A DNA stretch of 60,739 nucleotides from Lachnospiraceae bacterium (GTDB lineage: Bacteria > Bacillota_A > Clostridia > Lachnospirales > Lachnospiraceae), in assembly GCA_009774465.1 (NCBI GenBank), contig VSNT01000004.1, forward strand, positions 1 to 60,739, written 5' to 3'. How positions within the stretch are numbered: position 1 is the first letter of the stretch; each line of letters begins with the position of its first letter. Positions 24,601 through 33,168 of this stretch are shown here, in pieces. The notes beneath the pieces are model-generated. The model saw only the letters and a list, made by a program, of their open reading frames with translations. It ran no database searches and was not told the origin of the DNA. Made by a program: the position numbers and the translations under genes.

Positions 24601-26139
24601 TTATTCCACTTTCTTTTGGCTTACATCCTCAAATTCCCGTATCATTTCATCATCGGGTGCCTTTGTTAATAAGCTGACTATTACAATCGCCGCTATGCTG
24701 ACTGCAAAGCCTACTGCCAGAGAATACAGTCCTGTAACAGCGCCAGGTGTCTGTCCGCCAACAAGCGGAATATAATCCCAAACCAGCACTGTAACAGCTC
24801 CTGATGCAATTCCTGCTGCTGCTCCTGCAAAATTTGTCCGCTTCCAATATAGCGAAAGCAGTACAGTTGGTCCAAACGCTGCTCCAAGTCCGGCCCACGC
24901 ATTGGAAACCAGTCCCATGATAGAGCTGTTGGGATCAAGGGCGATCAGATACGCCAAAACTGCGATGACAAGTACCGTGATGCGGCTGATCCGAAATACC
25001 GTCTTTTCAGAAGCATCCTTTTTTATAATTCCCTTTACCAGATCTTCCGCCACACTGGAGGCACTTACCAAAAGCTGGGAATCCGCAGTTGACATAATTG
25101 CCGCTAAAATACCACACAGAAAAATACCTGCAATAATTGGAACTTTCACATCCTCTGTAAACAGCTTAATAATCATATTGATAAATACCTTTTCTTCCTC
25201 TCCGCCAGTCAGCACTTCCGGATAAAGGTATGCACGTCCCACTATCCCGATCACCCATGCCAGCACCAGAGAAAGAAATACCCATATAATTGCAATTCCC
25301 TTAGATTTATTCAGCTCTTTTTCATTCTTAACTGCCATAAAACGGACTAAAATATGAGGCATACCACAGTATCCAAGTCCCCATGCCAGTCCCGATATAA
25401 TATCTACCGCCCGGTAAGGTTCTCCTCCATTGCTGAAAAGACTTAAAAAAGCACCTGCTCCGCCAGCTACACCGCTCATTTCAATATTGGTAAGAACACT
25501 GTCAGGACCAATCAGTCCCAGTGCAACTACAGGTACCACTAAAAGAGCCACCAGCATAAGTGTTCCCTGGATAAAATCTGTGGTGCATACAGCCATAAAA
25601 CCGCCCAGAAATGTATAAACCAAAATAACAATCGCTCCAATAGTCAACGCAATTTTATAGTCCACACGGAATACGGAATTAAACAGTTTTCCGCCTGCTG
25701 CCAGTGCCGACGCTGTATATACCAGAAAAAAGATTACAATCGTTACCGATGAAATAAAAAGCAGAATCCTTTTTTTATCATGAAACCTGTTTTCAAAATA
25801 AGTGGGCAGTGTCAGGGCGTTATTGGCACGAATCGTATATCTGCGGAGTCTCCCTGAAATAAAAAGCCAGTTAAGTACTGTTCCAATAAACAGCCCAATG
25901 GCAATCCATGCCTGGCCTGTCCCCAATGCATAGATAGAACCTGGAAGTCCCATAAGCAGCCACCCGCTCATGTCAGAAGCCTGTGCCGACAAAGCTGCCA
26001 CCCATCCGCCAAGCTTTCTGCCTCCTAAGAAATAATCCTCCGTACTGTTATTCTTTTTTGCATACATCGCACCCACTCCCACCATAAGTAGAAGATACAG
26101 TGCAAAAGCAACAATAATCCATCCAAGTGAATCGCTCAT
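24601..26139 (-). CDS. putP: Sodium/proline symporter
   Basis: Member of the sodium:solute symporter family, 512 aa with about 13 membrane helices. The N-terminal YFLGGRKLGGWVAALSAQASDMSGWLLMGLPG run is the PutP signature for sodium and proline binding. Imports proline with Na+ as nutrient or osmolyte. ATG 26139 follows AAGGAAGG by six bases and a promoter lies 100 bp upstream. Only 17 bp separate its stop from that of the convergent Rpn gene. Confidence 0.9.
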   Translation of the reverse strand: MSDSLGWIIVAFALYLLLMVGVGAMYAKKNNSTEDYFLGGRKLGGWVAALSAQASDMSGWLLMGLPGSIYALGTGQAWIAIGLFIGTVLNWLFISGRLRRYTIRANNALTLPTYFENRFHDKKRILLFISSVTIVIFFLVYTASALAAGGKLFNSVFRVDYKIALTIGAIVILVYTFLGGFMAVCTTDFIQGTLMLVALLVVPVVALGLIGPDSVLTNIEMSGVAGGAGAFLSLFSNGGEPYRAVDIISGLAWGLGYCGMPHILVRFMAVKNEKELNKSKGIAIIWVFLSLVLAWVIGIVGRAYLYPEVLTGGEEEKVFINMIIKLFTEDVKVPIIAGIFLCGILAAIMSTADSQLLVSASSVAEDLVKGIIKKDASEKTVFRISRITVLVIAVLAYLIALDPNSSIMGLVSNAWAGLGAAFGPTVLLSLYWKRTNFAGAAAGIASGAVTVLVWDYIPLVGGQTPGAVTGLYSLAVGFAVSIAAIVIVSLLTKAPDDEMIREFEDVSQKKVE

Positions 26140-26237
26140 AATTAACCTTCCTTTCATCACAGCCTGTAAATCTGCATTCAAACAAGCCTGCCAGTAAAAA
26201 GTATATCCGCGCCGAAATTTTCCACGCATTCCTATAT

Positions 26238-26266
26238 ACTATATATGAGCGAACCCTATCCGTCAA
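26238..26266 (-). promoter_or_regulatory. sigma-A promoter of putP
   Basis: TTGACG (26261-26266) and TATAGT (26238-26243) on the minus strand, 17 bp apart. Transcription would start about 90 bp before the putP start. Confidence 0.65.
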
Positions 26267-26301
26267 CCAGAAATTTTATCATAGCACTGTGATAAAGTGC
26301 C

Positions 26302-29300
26302 TTACTCCGCGTATTTTACATCTCCTTTCGTGGAGTGTTTAATCTTGTAAAGCACCTCATCCGCTTTTGAGATCGTTTCTGAAATATGGGAATCATCCAC
26401 AATTCCCTTTACTCCCGCTATCCCTATGGAACAGGACAATTCCTTTTCTTTTGGAATTGCAACATCCTTTTTAAGCATTTCAGAAATAATATCCGCAAAT
26501 CCCTTCTTTTCTTTAATCATGTGCAAAATACTTCTGCCAAGAAGCAATGTGCTTTCTTTTGCAACAAACTGAAAACTTATTAAAAATTCATCTCCGCCAT
26601 ACCTGGTGGCAAACCCCCGGTCTTTGGAAATCTGCCGCAAAATTTCCGCCACCTCCTTTAAAATCCGGTCTCCCACTGCATGGCCAAAGGTGTCATTATA
26701 ATATTTAAAATTGTCCAGATCAATATAAAGAAAGGTAATATCTCTGGTAATTTGATTTTGTATCCACTCTTTTATCTTCTGATAAAAACCGTCTCTGTTG
26801 TAAAGTCCTGTTAAATAATCAGTAATCGCCGACTTTTCAAGCCTGCTGTTAATATTTTTTATTTGTTCTTCATTTTCCAGCTTTTCAATGGAATTCTGCA
26901 GTTGTAAAAGCACCAGATTAAAAAAATCCATATCACTTTCATCCAGCATAAATTTAGTCCGGGGCGCATTCCAGTTGTCCTTCATTAAAATATAAAGAAT
27001 AAATACACTATTCAACTTCTCATTAATATAATAAGGAATACATACCATAGAACAGATCTGCGTAACTCCAAACAAAGAAAGGATACGGTTGTACTCCATG
27101 TGATTTTTCTTAAGTTTTGAAGTCACAAATCCGGAGCGGTGAACCAGAAAATACTTGGTAATCTTATCAATATCCTCATCACTTAAAACTACCTGTTTTG
27201 TATCAAAACAAATTTCCGGTTTCTCTTCCTTATATCTAATATAAATCATGGCATCTATGCTGAAATTAAGCATAAAAGTATTCAAAGAATTTTTCACCAG
27301 CTCTGAAAAACTTTTGCCTGTAATGTCAATCATCTTCTGCCATGAGGAAATAAATTCCAGACGTTTTTTCAAAGCCGCATAATCCTTGATTGTACCTGCC
27401 TGCTTTGTTGCGCTCTGAATTTCCTGAAGCGTAACATCTATAAGCAGGGCTGCCTTTTTATGATTCCTTTTATATACTGTCCCCTGCCGGGCCGCTTCCA
27501 GCATACGCTGTTTTTCCAAAACACCACACTGTTTTGCATAACAGATTCCCTTTTCCAGTTCTTCTAAGGCTTCTTTTTCCCTCCCTGCTTTCCTTAAAAG
27601 CTCCGCCATAGTGATTTCATACATAACCACACTGAAAAATTGAAATCCGGTGCTTCTTTCCTCATAGATACGGGCACGTTCCATATAAATGCGGGCCTCT
27701 TCCAGTCTGTTTTTATCCATCTCCACAAGTGCACTGACATAATAATACAGAAATAAATCATCATCACATGCTGTATAGGAAGCATCCAGCTTCCTGTCCT
27801 GAAAATTTTCTTCCACAGAGCGGTCCAAAATATGCCCCAAAAACTGCAATGCATTGTCCAGGTAAATTCTTGTATCATAGCTTCTTGCAAGCCTATGGCT
27901 GCAGAGTGCCAAAAGTCCAAATATCTTAGAAATATTACAGACACGCAGATCGTTTAAATGAAGGATATTTATAATTTTCACACAGCTTTGCAAATACTCA
28001 AATGCTGTTTCGTTCTCATCCGCAAGCAGACAGTTAATCGCCATATTATACAGGGTTTCCCCAACATAATTTATCATATTTAAGCGATAATAAATAAGAA
28101 TCGCCTTATTGTAATATCGGTTTGCCTCCTCATACTGCTCACAGGCGCAGCAGTTGTACCCCAGACCATTATAAATATCCGCCAGCCTGACTGAATCCTG
28201 TTCCCCTACTATCTCCATAGATTTGTAGTAATAATGATTTGTCACCTTATACAAACCATACAGGGAAGAAAGCATAATATTTTTTCTGTAGGCGATCAAA
28301 AGCAGATTTTCATTCCCCAGTTCTTCTGCAATTTCCACACCCTTTTTAAAATGAATCAGGCTGTCTTCAAATTTTTCACTTTCCCCCAGCAATCCGGCAT
28401 CATTATCATAGGCAAAAATATAGGTGTAGGCCAGGTGATTTTTATATCCATATTTTTTCGCCTGCTCCATAAAGACTGGTGAAACATCTATATCCGCAAC
28501 GCAGAAAAAAATATTATGCCAGCCTGACATTCTTGTCATTACTTCCAAAAGTTTTGCAAGAAATTCATGATATTCATCCAGCATTTCTTTTGCAATCTTC
28601 ATACAGGTGTCTGCACATTCTTTCGCCGCATTTAAATTGCCGCTGTACATCTGTACCTGCCCAAAAATATAAAAGTACCAGAATTTTTTTCCGGCCGATT
28701 TATCCTTATCCGGAAGGAAATGAAGATTATCGCACAAAAGCAATGCCTTTGGCATGTCAGAATACATTGAAATCAATGCATAAAGTATGTAAAATTTAAA
28801 CACACTGTCCTCTGCAACTGAAAGCTTTTCCACTTCTATTTTGTGATAAATCATGGATAAATAATACTGGGCCTGTTCATAGTCAAGAAGATAGTACATA
28901 TTATGCAGCTTTACCAGATATTCTTCAATTTGACTGCTCTCAAAGTGAAAATAAGTATGTTCCTCTCCCACTTCAATTTCTTCTCCTGCACCATCCACAA
29001 TGCAATTATAATCTTCCAGTTTTTCCAGATAGCGCTCCCATGTTTCCGTCATATAAGGCGGCTGAGAATGCAGTTCGTTAAACGCTCCATAGACAAAAAT
29101 ATTTTCATTCCCTGCCTCTAACAGCTCAGTCAAAAGCAAAATCGTTGATCTGGGAGCCATGTTCATATGATCCAGCAAAAAGAGCATGGGATGTTTCTGT
29201 GCCAGCATGGAAAGTACTGCCTTCATTGACTTTAACATCTGCTGCTTCTCATAGCCGATCTCATCAAGCACAATCTCTTCTTCTCTTTTATAAAGAGACT

Positions 29301-29628
29301 GACTTACCATATTTACAAAAACAGACCGATGCAGGGGATAAACAGGAAATTGATCAATAAATTCTTCCGGCGTTTTATCCCCTTCAAAGACCTCATAAAT
29401 ATCCTTTAACACGCCTGCAAAGGGTTCAAAGGTTTCTATCATTTTTGAACTGTCAAAATGCCGATGGCATACATACAGATCAGGATATGCCTCCCTGACT
29501 GCCTGAACATCCTTATCTGTTATTTTCACTGCATTATAATGCCTTACGACTGTAAATTTCTTTGTCTGTGATCCTTTCAAAAGGTTTTTTACCATCGGAG
29601 CTATATATGTCTCGTAATAAGTCCCCAT
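26302..29628 (-). CDS. Very large TPR-GGDEF diguanylate cyclase-like protein
   Basis: A 1108-aa cytoplasmic protein. Residues 1-210 look like an ATPase of the STAND type in fold (hydrophobic strand HPMLFLLDHMNM resembles Walker B) but I find no P-loop. About residues 220-750 are helical tetratricopeptide-like repeats (several NGLGYN/ALYNMAIN type helices). A GAF-like segment around 800-930 precedes a GGDEF domain with intact catalytic motif RYGGDEF near residue 1015. The RxxD inhibitory site expected five residues upstream is absent. Start ATG 29628 has GAGAGG seven bases upstream. Probably senses a signal through the TPRs and makes cyclic di-GMP; no other turnover gene is near. Confidence 0.85.
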   Translation of the reverse strand: MGTYYETYIAPMVKNLLKGSQTKKFTVVRHYNAVKITDKDVQAVREAYPDLYVCHRHFDSSKMIETFEPFAGVLKDIYEVFEGDKTPEEFIDQFPVYPLHRSVFVNMVSQSLYKREEEIVLDEIGYEKQQMLKSMKAVLSMLAQKHPMLFLLDHMNMAPRSTILLLTELLEAGNENIFVYGAFNELHSQPPYMTETWERYLEKLEDYNCIVDGAGEEIEVGEEHTYFHFESSQIEEYLVKLHNMYYLLDYEQAQYYLSMIYHKIEVEKLSVAEDSVFKFYILYALISMYSDMPKALLLCDNLHFLPDKDKSAGKKFWYFYIFGQVQMYSGNLNAAKECADTCMKIAKEMLDEYHEFLAKLLEVMTRMSGWHNIFFCVADIDVSPVFMEQAKKYGYKNHLAYTYIFAYDNDAGLLGESEKFEDSLIHFKKGVEIAEELGNENLLLIAYRKNIMLSSLYGLYKVTNHYYYKSMEIVGEQDSVRLADIYNGLGYNCCACEQYEEANRYYNKAILIYYRLNMINYVGETLYNMAINCLLADENETAFEYLQSCVKIINILHLNDLRVCNISKIFGLLALCSHRLARSYDTRIYLDNALQFLGHILDRSVEENFQDRKLDASYTACDDDLFLYYYVSALVEMDKNRLEEARIYMERARIYEERSTGFQFFSVVMYEITMAELLRKAGREKEALEELEKGICYAKQCGVLEKQRMLEAARQGTVYKRNHKKAALLIDVTLQEIQSATKQAGTIKDYAALKKRLEFISSWQKMIDITGKSFSELVKNSLNTFMLNFSIDAMIYIRYKEEKPEICFDTKQVVLSDEDIDKITKYFLVHRSGFVTSKLKKNHMEYNRILSLFGVTQICSMVCIPYYINEKLNSVFILYILMKDNWNAPRTKFMLDESDMDFFNLVLLQLQNSIEKLENEEQIKNINSRLEKSAITDYLTGLYNRDGFYQKIKEWIQNQITRDITFLYIDLDNFKYYNDTFGHAVGDRILKEVAEILRQISKDRGFATRYGGDEFLISFQFVAKESTLLLGRSILHMIKEKKGFADIISEMLKKDVAIPKEKELSCSIGIAGVKGIVDDSHISETISKADEVLYKIKHSTKGDVKYAE

Positions 29629-29745
29629 AATATGCCTCTCTCTATTCATACAGTTTTCTTTATGACGTCCGCCATTATTAAATATCATATCACGAAACTT
29701 TACGAAACGCCATATAAACAACAACCTCTTTATTTATACAAAAAT

Positions 29746-29777
29746 AATTCCGGCGGCCATCTGGGCTCACCGGAATT
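29746..29777 (-). terminator. Terminator of the flagellin gene
   Basis: AATTCCGG (29746-29753) and CCGGAATT (29770-29777) form the stem, followed on the minus strand by ATTTTTG. It lies 36 bp after the flagellin stop. Confidence 0.8.
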
Positions 29778-29812
29778 AATTACTCATTTTCATTATGTTC
29801 TTTGACCTGCAA

Positions 29813-30592
29813 TTACATCCCGCCAAACAATCTCAATACACCTGAACCATCCTGCATCTTACGGCGCAGCATATCCATGCGGTAATCCTGAAGAAGTTTA
29901 TTTTTCTTCTGTTCCGAAACTGCCTTTGGAACATCCAGATCTTCTATCCGGCTTCTGGAAGCCACAAGGTCAAGGGAAGTCCCCTTATTATAATTATAAG
30001 CATGCTCCAGAGCATTTGTGCCTGCACCTGTACGGCTTCTTGCTGCACTGATCTTTTCCATAGCGGCATCAATGACTCCAATGTCAAATTTGCCTGTAAC
30101 ATTATATCCTTCAAGACCAAGAGACTTAAGCGTAGCATTCTCCATGTTGATCTTTAAGCCTTTTCCATCTGCACTGGCAGCAATATCCATATCTGCCATA
30201 CTTCCATCCAGCAGTTTCATTTCATTATATTGTGTGCCAACTGCTGTATCCTGAATATCTGACAAAAGCTGATCAACCTCGGCCTGAATCATCTGCTTTT
30301 CAGAGTCGCCATACATTCCATTGGATGCCTTAACACTGAGTTCACGTATTCGCTGCAGAGAATCCTGCATTGTTCCAAGCGCTCCGTCCTGAATATTGGC
30401 AACGCCAATTCCGTCCCGAATATTTGAAGCGCCCACATCCAGTCCCTTGCTGTTTCTCTTCAGCAAATTGGCAATGGCAAGCCCTGCCGCGTCATCTGAT
30501 GCTTTCTGAATTTTCCTGCCGCTGGCTATCTTTCCATATATGGAATTTACCCTTTGGGCATATGGTACATTTTGTACACCTGAAATTCTCAC
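29813..30592 (-). CDS. Orphan flagellin-like protein
   Basis: A 259-aa protein with the flagellin N-terminal D0/D1 region (SIYGKIASGRKIQKASDDAAGLAIA, NIRDGIGVANIQDGALG) and an altered C-terminal D1/D0 (AMEKISAARSRTGAGTNALEHAYNY, then a Lys/Arg-rich tail). It lacks the usual MxINxN start and the normal C-terminal D0 ending, and has almost no variable domain. Start is a GTG at 30592, five bases after AAAGGAG. No motility gene is nearby and the promoter is sigma-A, not sigma-28. It may be a non-filament flagellin homologue with another role, or a relic under continued expression. Confidence 0.8.
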   Translation of the reverse strand: MRISGVQNVPYAQRVNSIYGKIASGRKIQKASDDAAGLAIANLLKRNSKGLDVGASNIRDGIGVANIQDGALGTMQDSLQRIRELSVKASNGMYGDSEKQMIQAEVDQLLSDIQDTAVGTQYNEMKLLDGSMADMDIAASADGKGLKINMENATLKSLGLEGYNVTGKFDIGVIDAAMEKISAARSRTGAGTNALEHAYNYNKGTSLDLVASRSRIEDLDVPKAVSEQKKNKLLQDYRMDMLRRKMQDGSGVLRLFGGM

Positions 30593-30655
30593 GAATACTC
30601 CTTTCCTGTGCCTTCTACTGCCTGCACATTTCTTAAAACCTACTTTTATACATAT

Positions 30656-30684
30656 AGTATAGTACATTTATATTTCCAGTGCAA
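30656..30684 (-). promoter_or_regulatory. sigma-A promoter of the flagellin-like gene
   Basis: TTGCAC (30679-30684) and TATACT (30656-30661) on the minus strand, spacer 17 bp. A sigma-28 (TAAA...GCCGATAA) promoter was looked for and not seen. Confidence 0.7.
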
Positions 30685-30802
30685 GATAATGGCTGGAAAT
30701 TTTTGTTACAATTTTATGAATATTGAGGTGGAACTGTTACCTTTTTATATTATGCAGCTTAAACAAAATGAACTGCAGCGCATAGACAGCGCCAGTCATT
30801 TG

Positions 30803-30832
30803 TTGACACAATTACTGCTTTCAACATATAAT
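30803..30832 (+). promoter_or_regulatory. sigma-A promoter of the DUF1015 gene
   Basis: TTGACA (30803-30808) and TATAAT (30827-30832) on the + strand, spacer 18 bp, 58 bp before the ATG. Together with the flagellin promoter it fills the 297-bp divergent region. Confidence 0.75.
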
Positions 30833-30889
30833 CTCTATAAGTCAGGGATTTATGTCCCCAATTACTTTGAAAACAAAGGAGAAAATCAA

Positions 30890-32131
30890 ATGCCTAAAGT
30901 AACCCCTTTTCAAAGCGTCAGACCAGTTCCAAATCTGGCCCCGCGCATTGCTGCGCTTCCTTATGATGTATATGACCGTAAAGAAGCCTTATCCGAAGTT
31001 CAAAGAGAACCTCTCTCTTTTCTGAAAATAGACCGGGCTGAAACCCAGTTTCCCGATGATGTGGACACTTATGATCCCAGAGTATATGCAAAAGCAAAAG
31101 AGCTTTTGGATGGTATGATTGCTGACGGTTCTTTTATAAAGGAAGAAACTCCATGTTATTATATCTATGAGCTGATCATGGATGGACGCTCCCAGACAGG
31201 GATCGCGGCCTGCTCTTCGGTGGATGACTATCAGAATCAAATTATAAAAAAACACGAAAACACCAGGGAGGAAAAAGAGCTTGACCGCATCCGGCATGTG
31301 GATATCACCAACGCACATACCGGTCCTGTTTTTCTGATCTACCGCTCAGTCCAAAAGATCAATGAAATTATATCCACAGCCAAAAAAGAAATTCCTCTCT
31401 ATGATTTTATCTCTTCTGATGGTATCACTCATAGAGTATGGCGCATTTCAAATGCAGATCTTCTTACCCAATTAGAAACACTGTTTGCACAGATTCCCTG
31501 TACCTATATCGCTGATGGCCACCACCGCTGTGCATCCGCTGTAAAAGTAGGACTGAACAGACGCACCCTTCATCCTGATTATACCGGAGAGGAAGAATTT
31601 AACCGCTTTTTATCCGTACTTTTTCCTGATGATCAATTGTATATCATGCCTTATAACAGAGTCGTCAGGGATTTAAACGGATTATCTGAGAAAGCCTTTC
31701 TGGAAGCAGTAAAAAATGCAGGATTCTCTGTAGAATATAAAGGAAAAACGCAGGTAAGGCCTGAGAAAAAGGGAACCTTCGGCATGTATTTAAAGAATGA
31801 CTGGTATCTGCTTACAGCCTCCGATGCACTTTTTTCTACCGATCCCGTAAAAGGACTGGATGTCTCCATTCTGCAGGATCATCTGCTGGAAGCAATTTTA
31901 AAAATCAAAGATCCCCGCACTGACAAACGCATAGATTTCGTTGGCGGCATCCGGGGACTGGATGAATTGGAACGCCGGGTATCTTCTGATATGGCCGTAG
32001 CATTTTCCATGTTTGCCACTTCCATTGAGGAACTGTTATCGGTGGCGGATGCCGGCCTTTTAATGCCCCCCAAGTCAACCTGGTTTGAGCCCAAGCTGCG
32101 AAGCGGACTATTTATACATAAACTTACCTGA
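30890..32131 (+). CDS. DUF1015 family protein
   Basis: A 413-aa soluble protein of a family widespread in anaerobes, often found near serine-biosynthesis genes. Landmarks are the N-terminal FQSVRPVPNLAPRIAALPYDV, a central YIADGHHRCASA motif near residue 210 and the C-terminal MPPKSTWFEPKLRSGL. The histidine-rich motif resembles the ParB/Sbnl-type kinase fold that the family has been linked to, so an ATP-dependent small-molecule kinase is possible, but no activity can be assigned here. It starts at ATG 30890 with AAAGGAG upstream and ends before a strong hairpin. Confidence 0.85.
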   Translation: MPKVTPFQSVRPVPNLAPRIAALPYDVYDRKEALSEVQREPLSFLKIDRAETQFPDDVDTYDPRVYAKAKELLDGMIADGSFIKEETPCYYIYELIMDGRSQTGIAACSSVDDYQNQIIKKHENTREEKELDRIRHVDITNAHTGPVFLIYRSVQKINEIISTAKKEIPLYDFISSDGITHRVWRISNADLLTQLETLFAQIPCTYIADGHHRCASAVKVGLNRRTLHPDYTGEEEFNRFLSVLFPDDQLYIMPYNRVVRDLNGLSEKAFLEAVKNAGFSVEYKGKTQVRPEKKGTFGMYLKNDWYLLTASDALFSTDPVKGLDVSILQDHLLEAILKIKDPRTDKRIDFVGGIRGLDELERRVSSDMAVAFSMFATSIEELLSVADAGLLMPPKSTWFEPKLRSGLFIHKLT

Positions 32132-32216
32132 CAGGAATGTCATAACCAAATGGACATGCCAGCATGTCCGCCTGGCTCGTTGCCCGCAGCAGTAAAATGC
32201 CTCGCGGCAGTAAAAA

Positions 32217-32259
32217 CACCTTCAAATGAAATTTCTCTTAATCAGCTCATTTGAAGGTG
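32217..32259. terminator. Bidirectional terminator between DUF1015 gene and proB
   Basis: CACCTTCAAATGA (32217-32229) and TCATTTGAAGGTG (32247-32259) make a perfect 13-bp stem; CTTTTCTTCTTT follows on the + strand. It serves the rightward gene and lies 30 bp past the leftward proB stop. Confidence 0.8.
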
Positions 32260-32288
32260 CTTTTCTTCTTTATATTTATGCTTTATAT

Positions 32289-33089
32289 CTATGCTTTAAA
32301 CAGCGTTCCTACTTCTTTTCCATCCAGTATTCTGCTTATATTTACCAGATCATCTCCATTGGCAATCACCATATCCACGCCCACTGAATTGGCAATTTCA
32401 GCCGCCGCAATCTTGGTTGCCATTCCACCGGTGCCGAATTTAGTGGCTGCTCCCTTTGCCATAGCGCACAGCCTTTCATCTATTTTTTCCACACAACTGA
32501 CGAATTCGGCCTTTTCATTATTGCGGGGATCGTCTGTATACAACCCGTCAATATCTGACAAAAGAATCAGCATATCTGCCTGCACCATCTGGGCAACTGT
32601 TGCGGAAAGGGTGTCATTGTCCCCAAAATTTTCGTCCTGAATCTGATCGGTGGATACCGTGTCATTTTCATTTACAATCGGAATCACTCCCATGTTCAAA
32701 AGTTCAAGAAAAGTATTTTCCGCATTTTTTCTGCTGATTTCATTTATCATAGTCCTTTTGGTAATCAGAATCTGGGCGATAGTCTGGTTGTATTCTGCAA
32801 ACAATTTCTGGTAGATCATCATAAGCCTTGCCTGTCCCACTGCAGCACAGGCCTGTTTTTCAGCCAGACTCCCCGGTTTTCCCTTAATTCCAAGGGCCTT
32901 CCTCCCTGCACCAATAGCCCCAGAAGATACCAGTACGATTTCTTTATTTTGATTTCTGATATCTGTTAATACCCTGGCAAGTTTTTCCATTTTAATTAAA
33001 TTCAAATGCCCTGTATCCACATGGGTAATCGTTGAAGTTCCTATTTTTACTACAATCCGCTTTTTTTTCTTTAAATATTCTCTGTCCAT
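32289..33089 (-). CDS. proB: Glutamate 5-kinase, short form without PUA domain
   Basis: Phosphorylates glutamate in the first step of proline synthesis. The amino-acid kinase fold is complete: VVKIGTSTIT near residue 13, VLVSSGAIGAGRKALG near residue 54, NENDTVST near residue 140 and the FGTGGMATKIAAA near residue 216. At 266 aa it lacks the C-terminal PUA domain of the longer enzymes. proA and proC are not adjacent, which is unusual for proB; the proline importer putP lies 6 kb away. Confidence 0.93.
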   Translation of the reverse strand: MDREYLKKKKRIVVKIGTSTITHVDTGHLNLIKMEKLARVLTDIRNQNKEIVLVSSGAIGAGRKALGIKGKPGSLAEKQACAAVGQARLMMIYQKLFAEYNQTIAQILITKRTMINEISRKNAENTFLELLNMGVIPIVNENDTVSTDQIQDENFGDNDTLSATVAQMVQADMLILLSDIDGLYTDDPRNNEKAEFVSCVEKIDERLCAMAKGAATKFGTGGMATKIAAAEIANSVGVDMVIANGDDLVNISRILDGKEVGTLFKA

Positions 33090-33168
33090 TTTTCTTATGG
33101 TCCCTTCACGTTCTTCCGTTTTGCCCTCTATCGGCCTGATCTCTCCTGACTCATCATACCATGACTTT

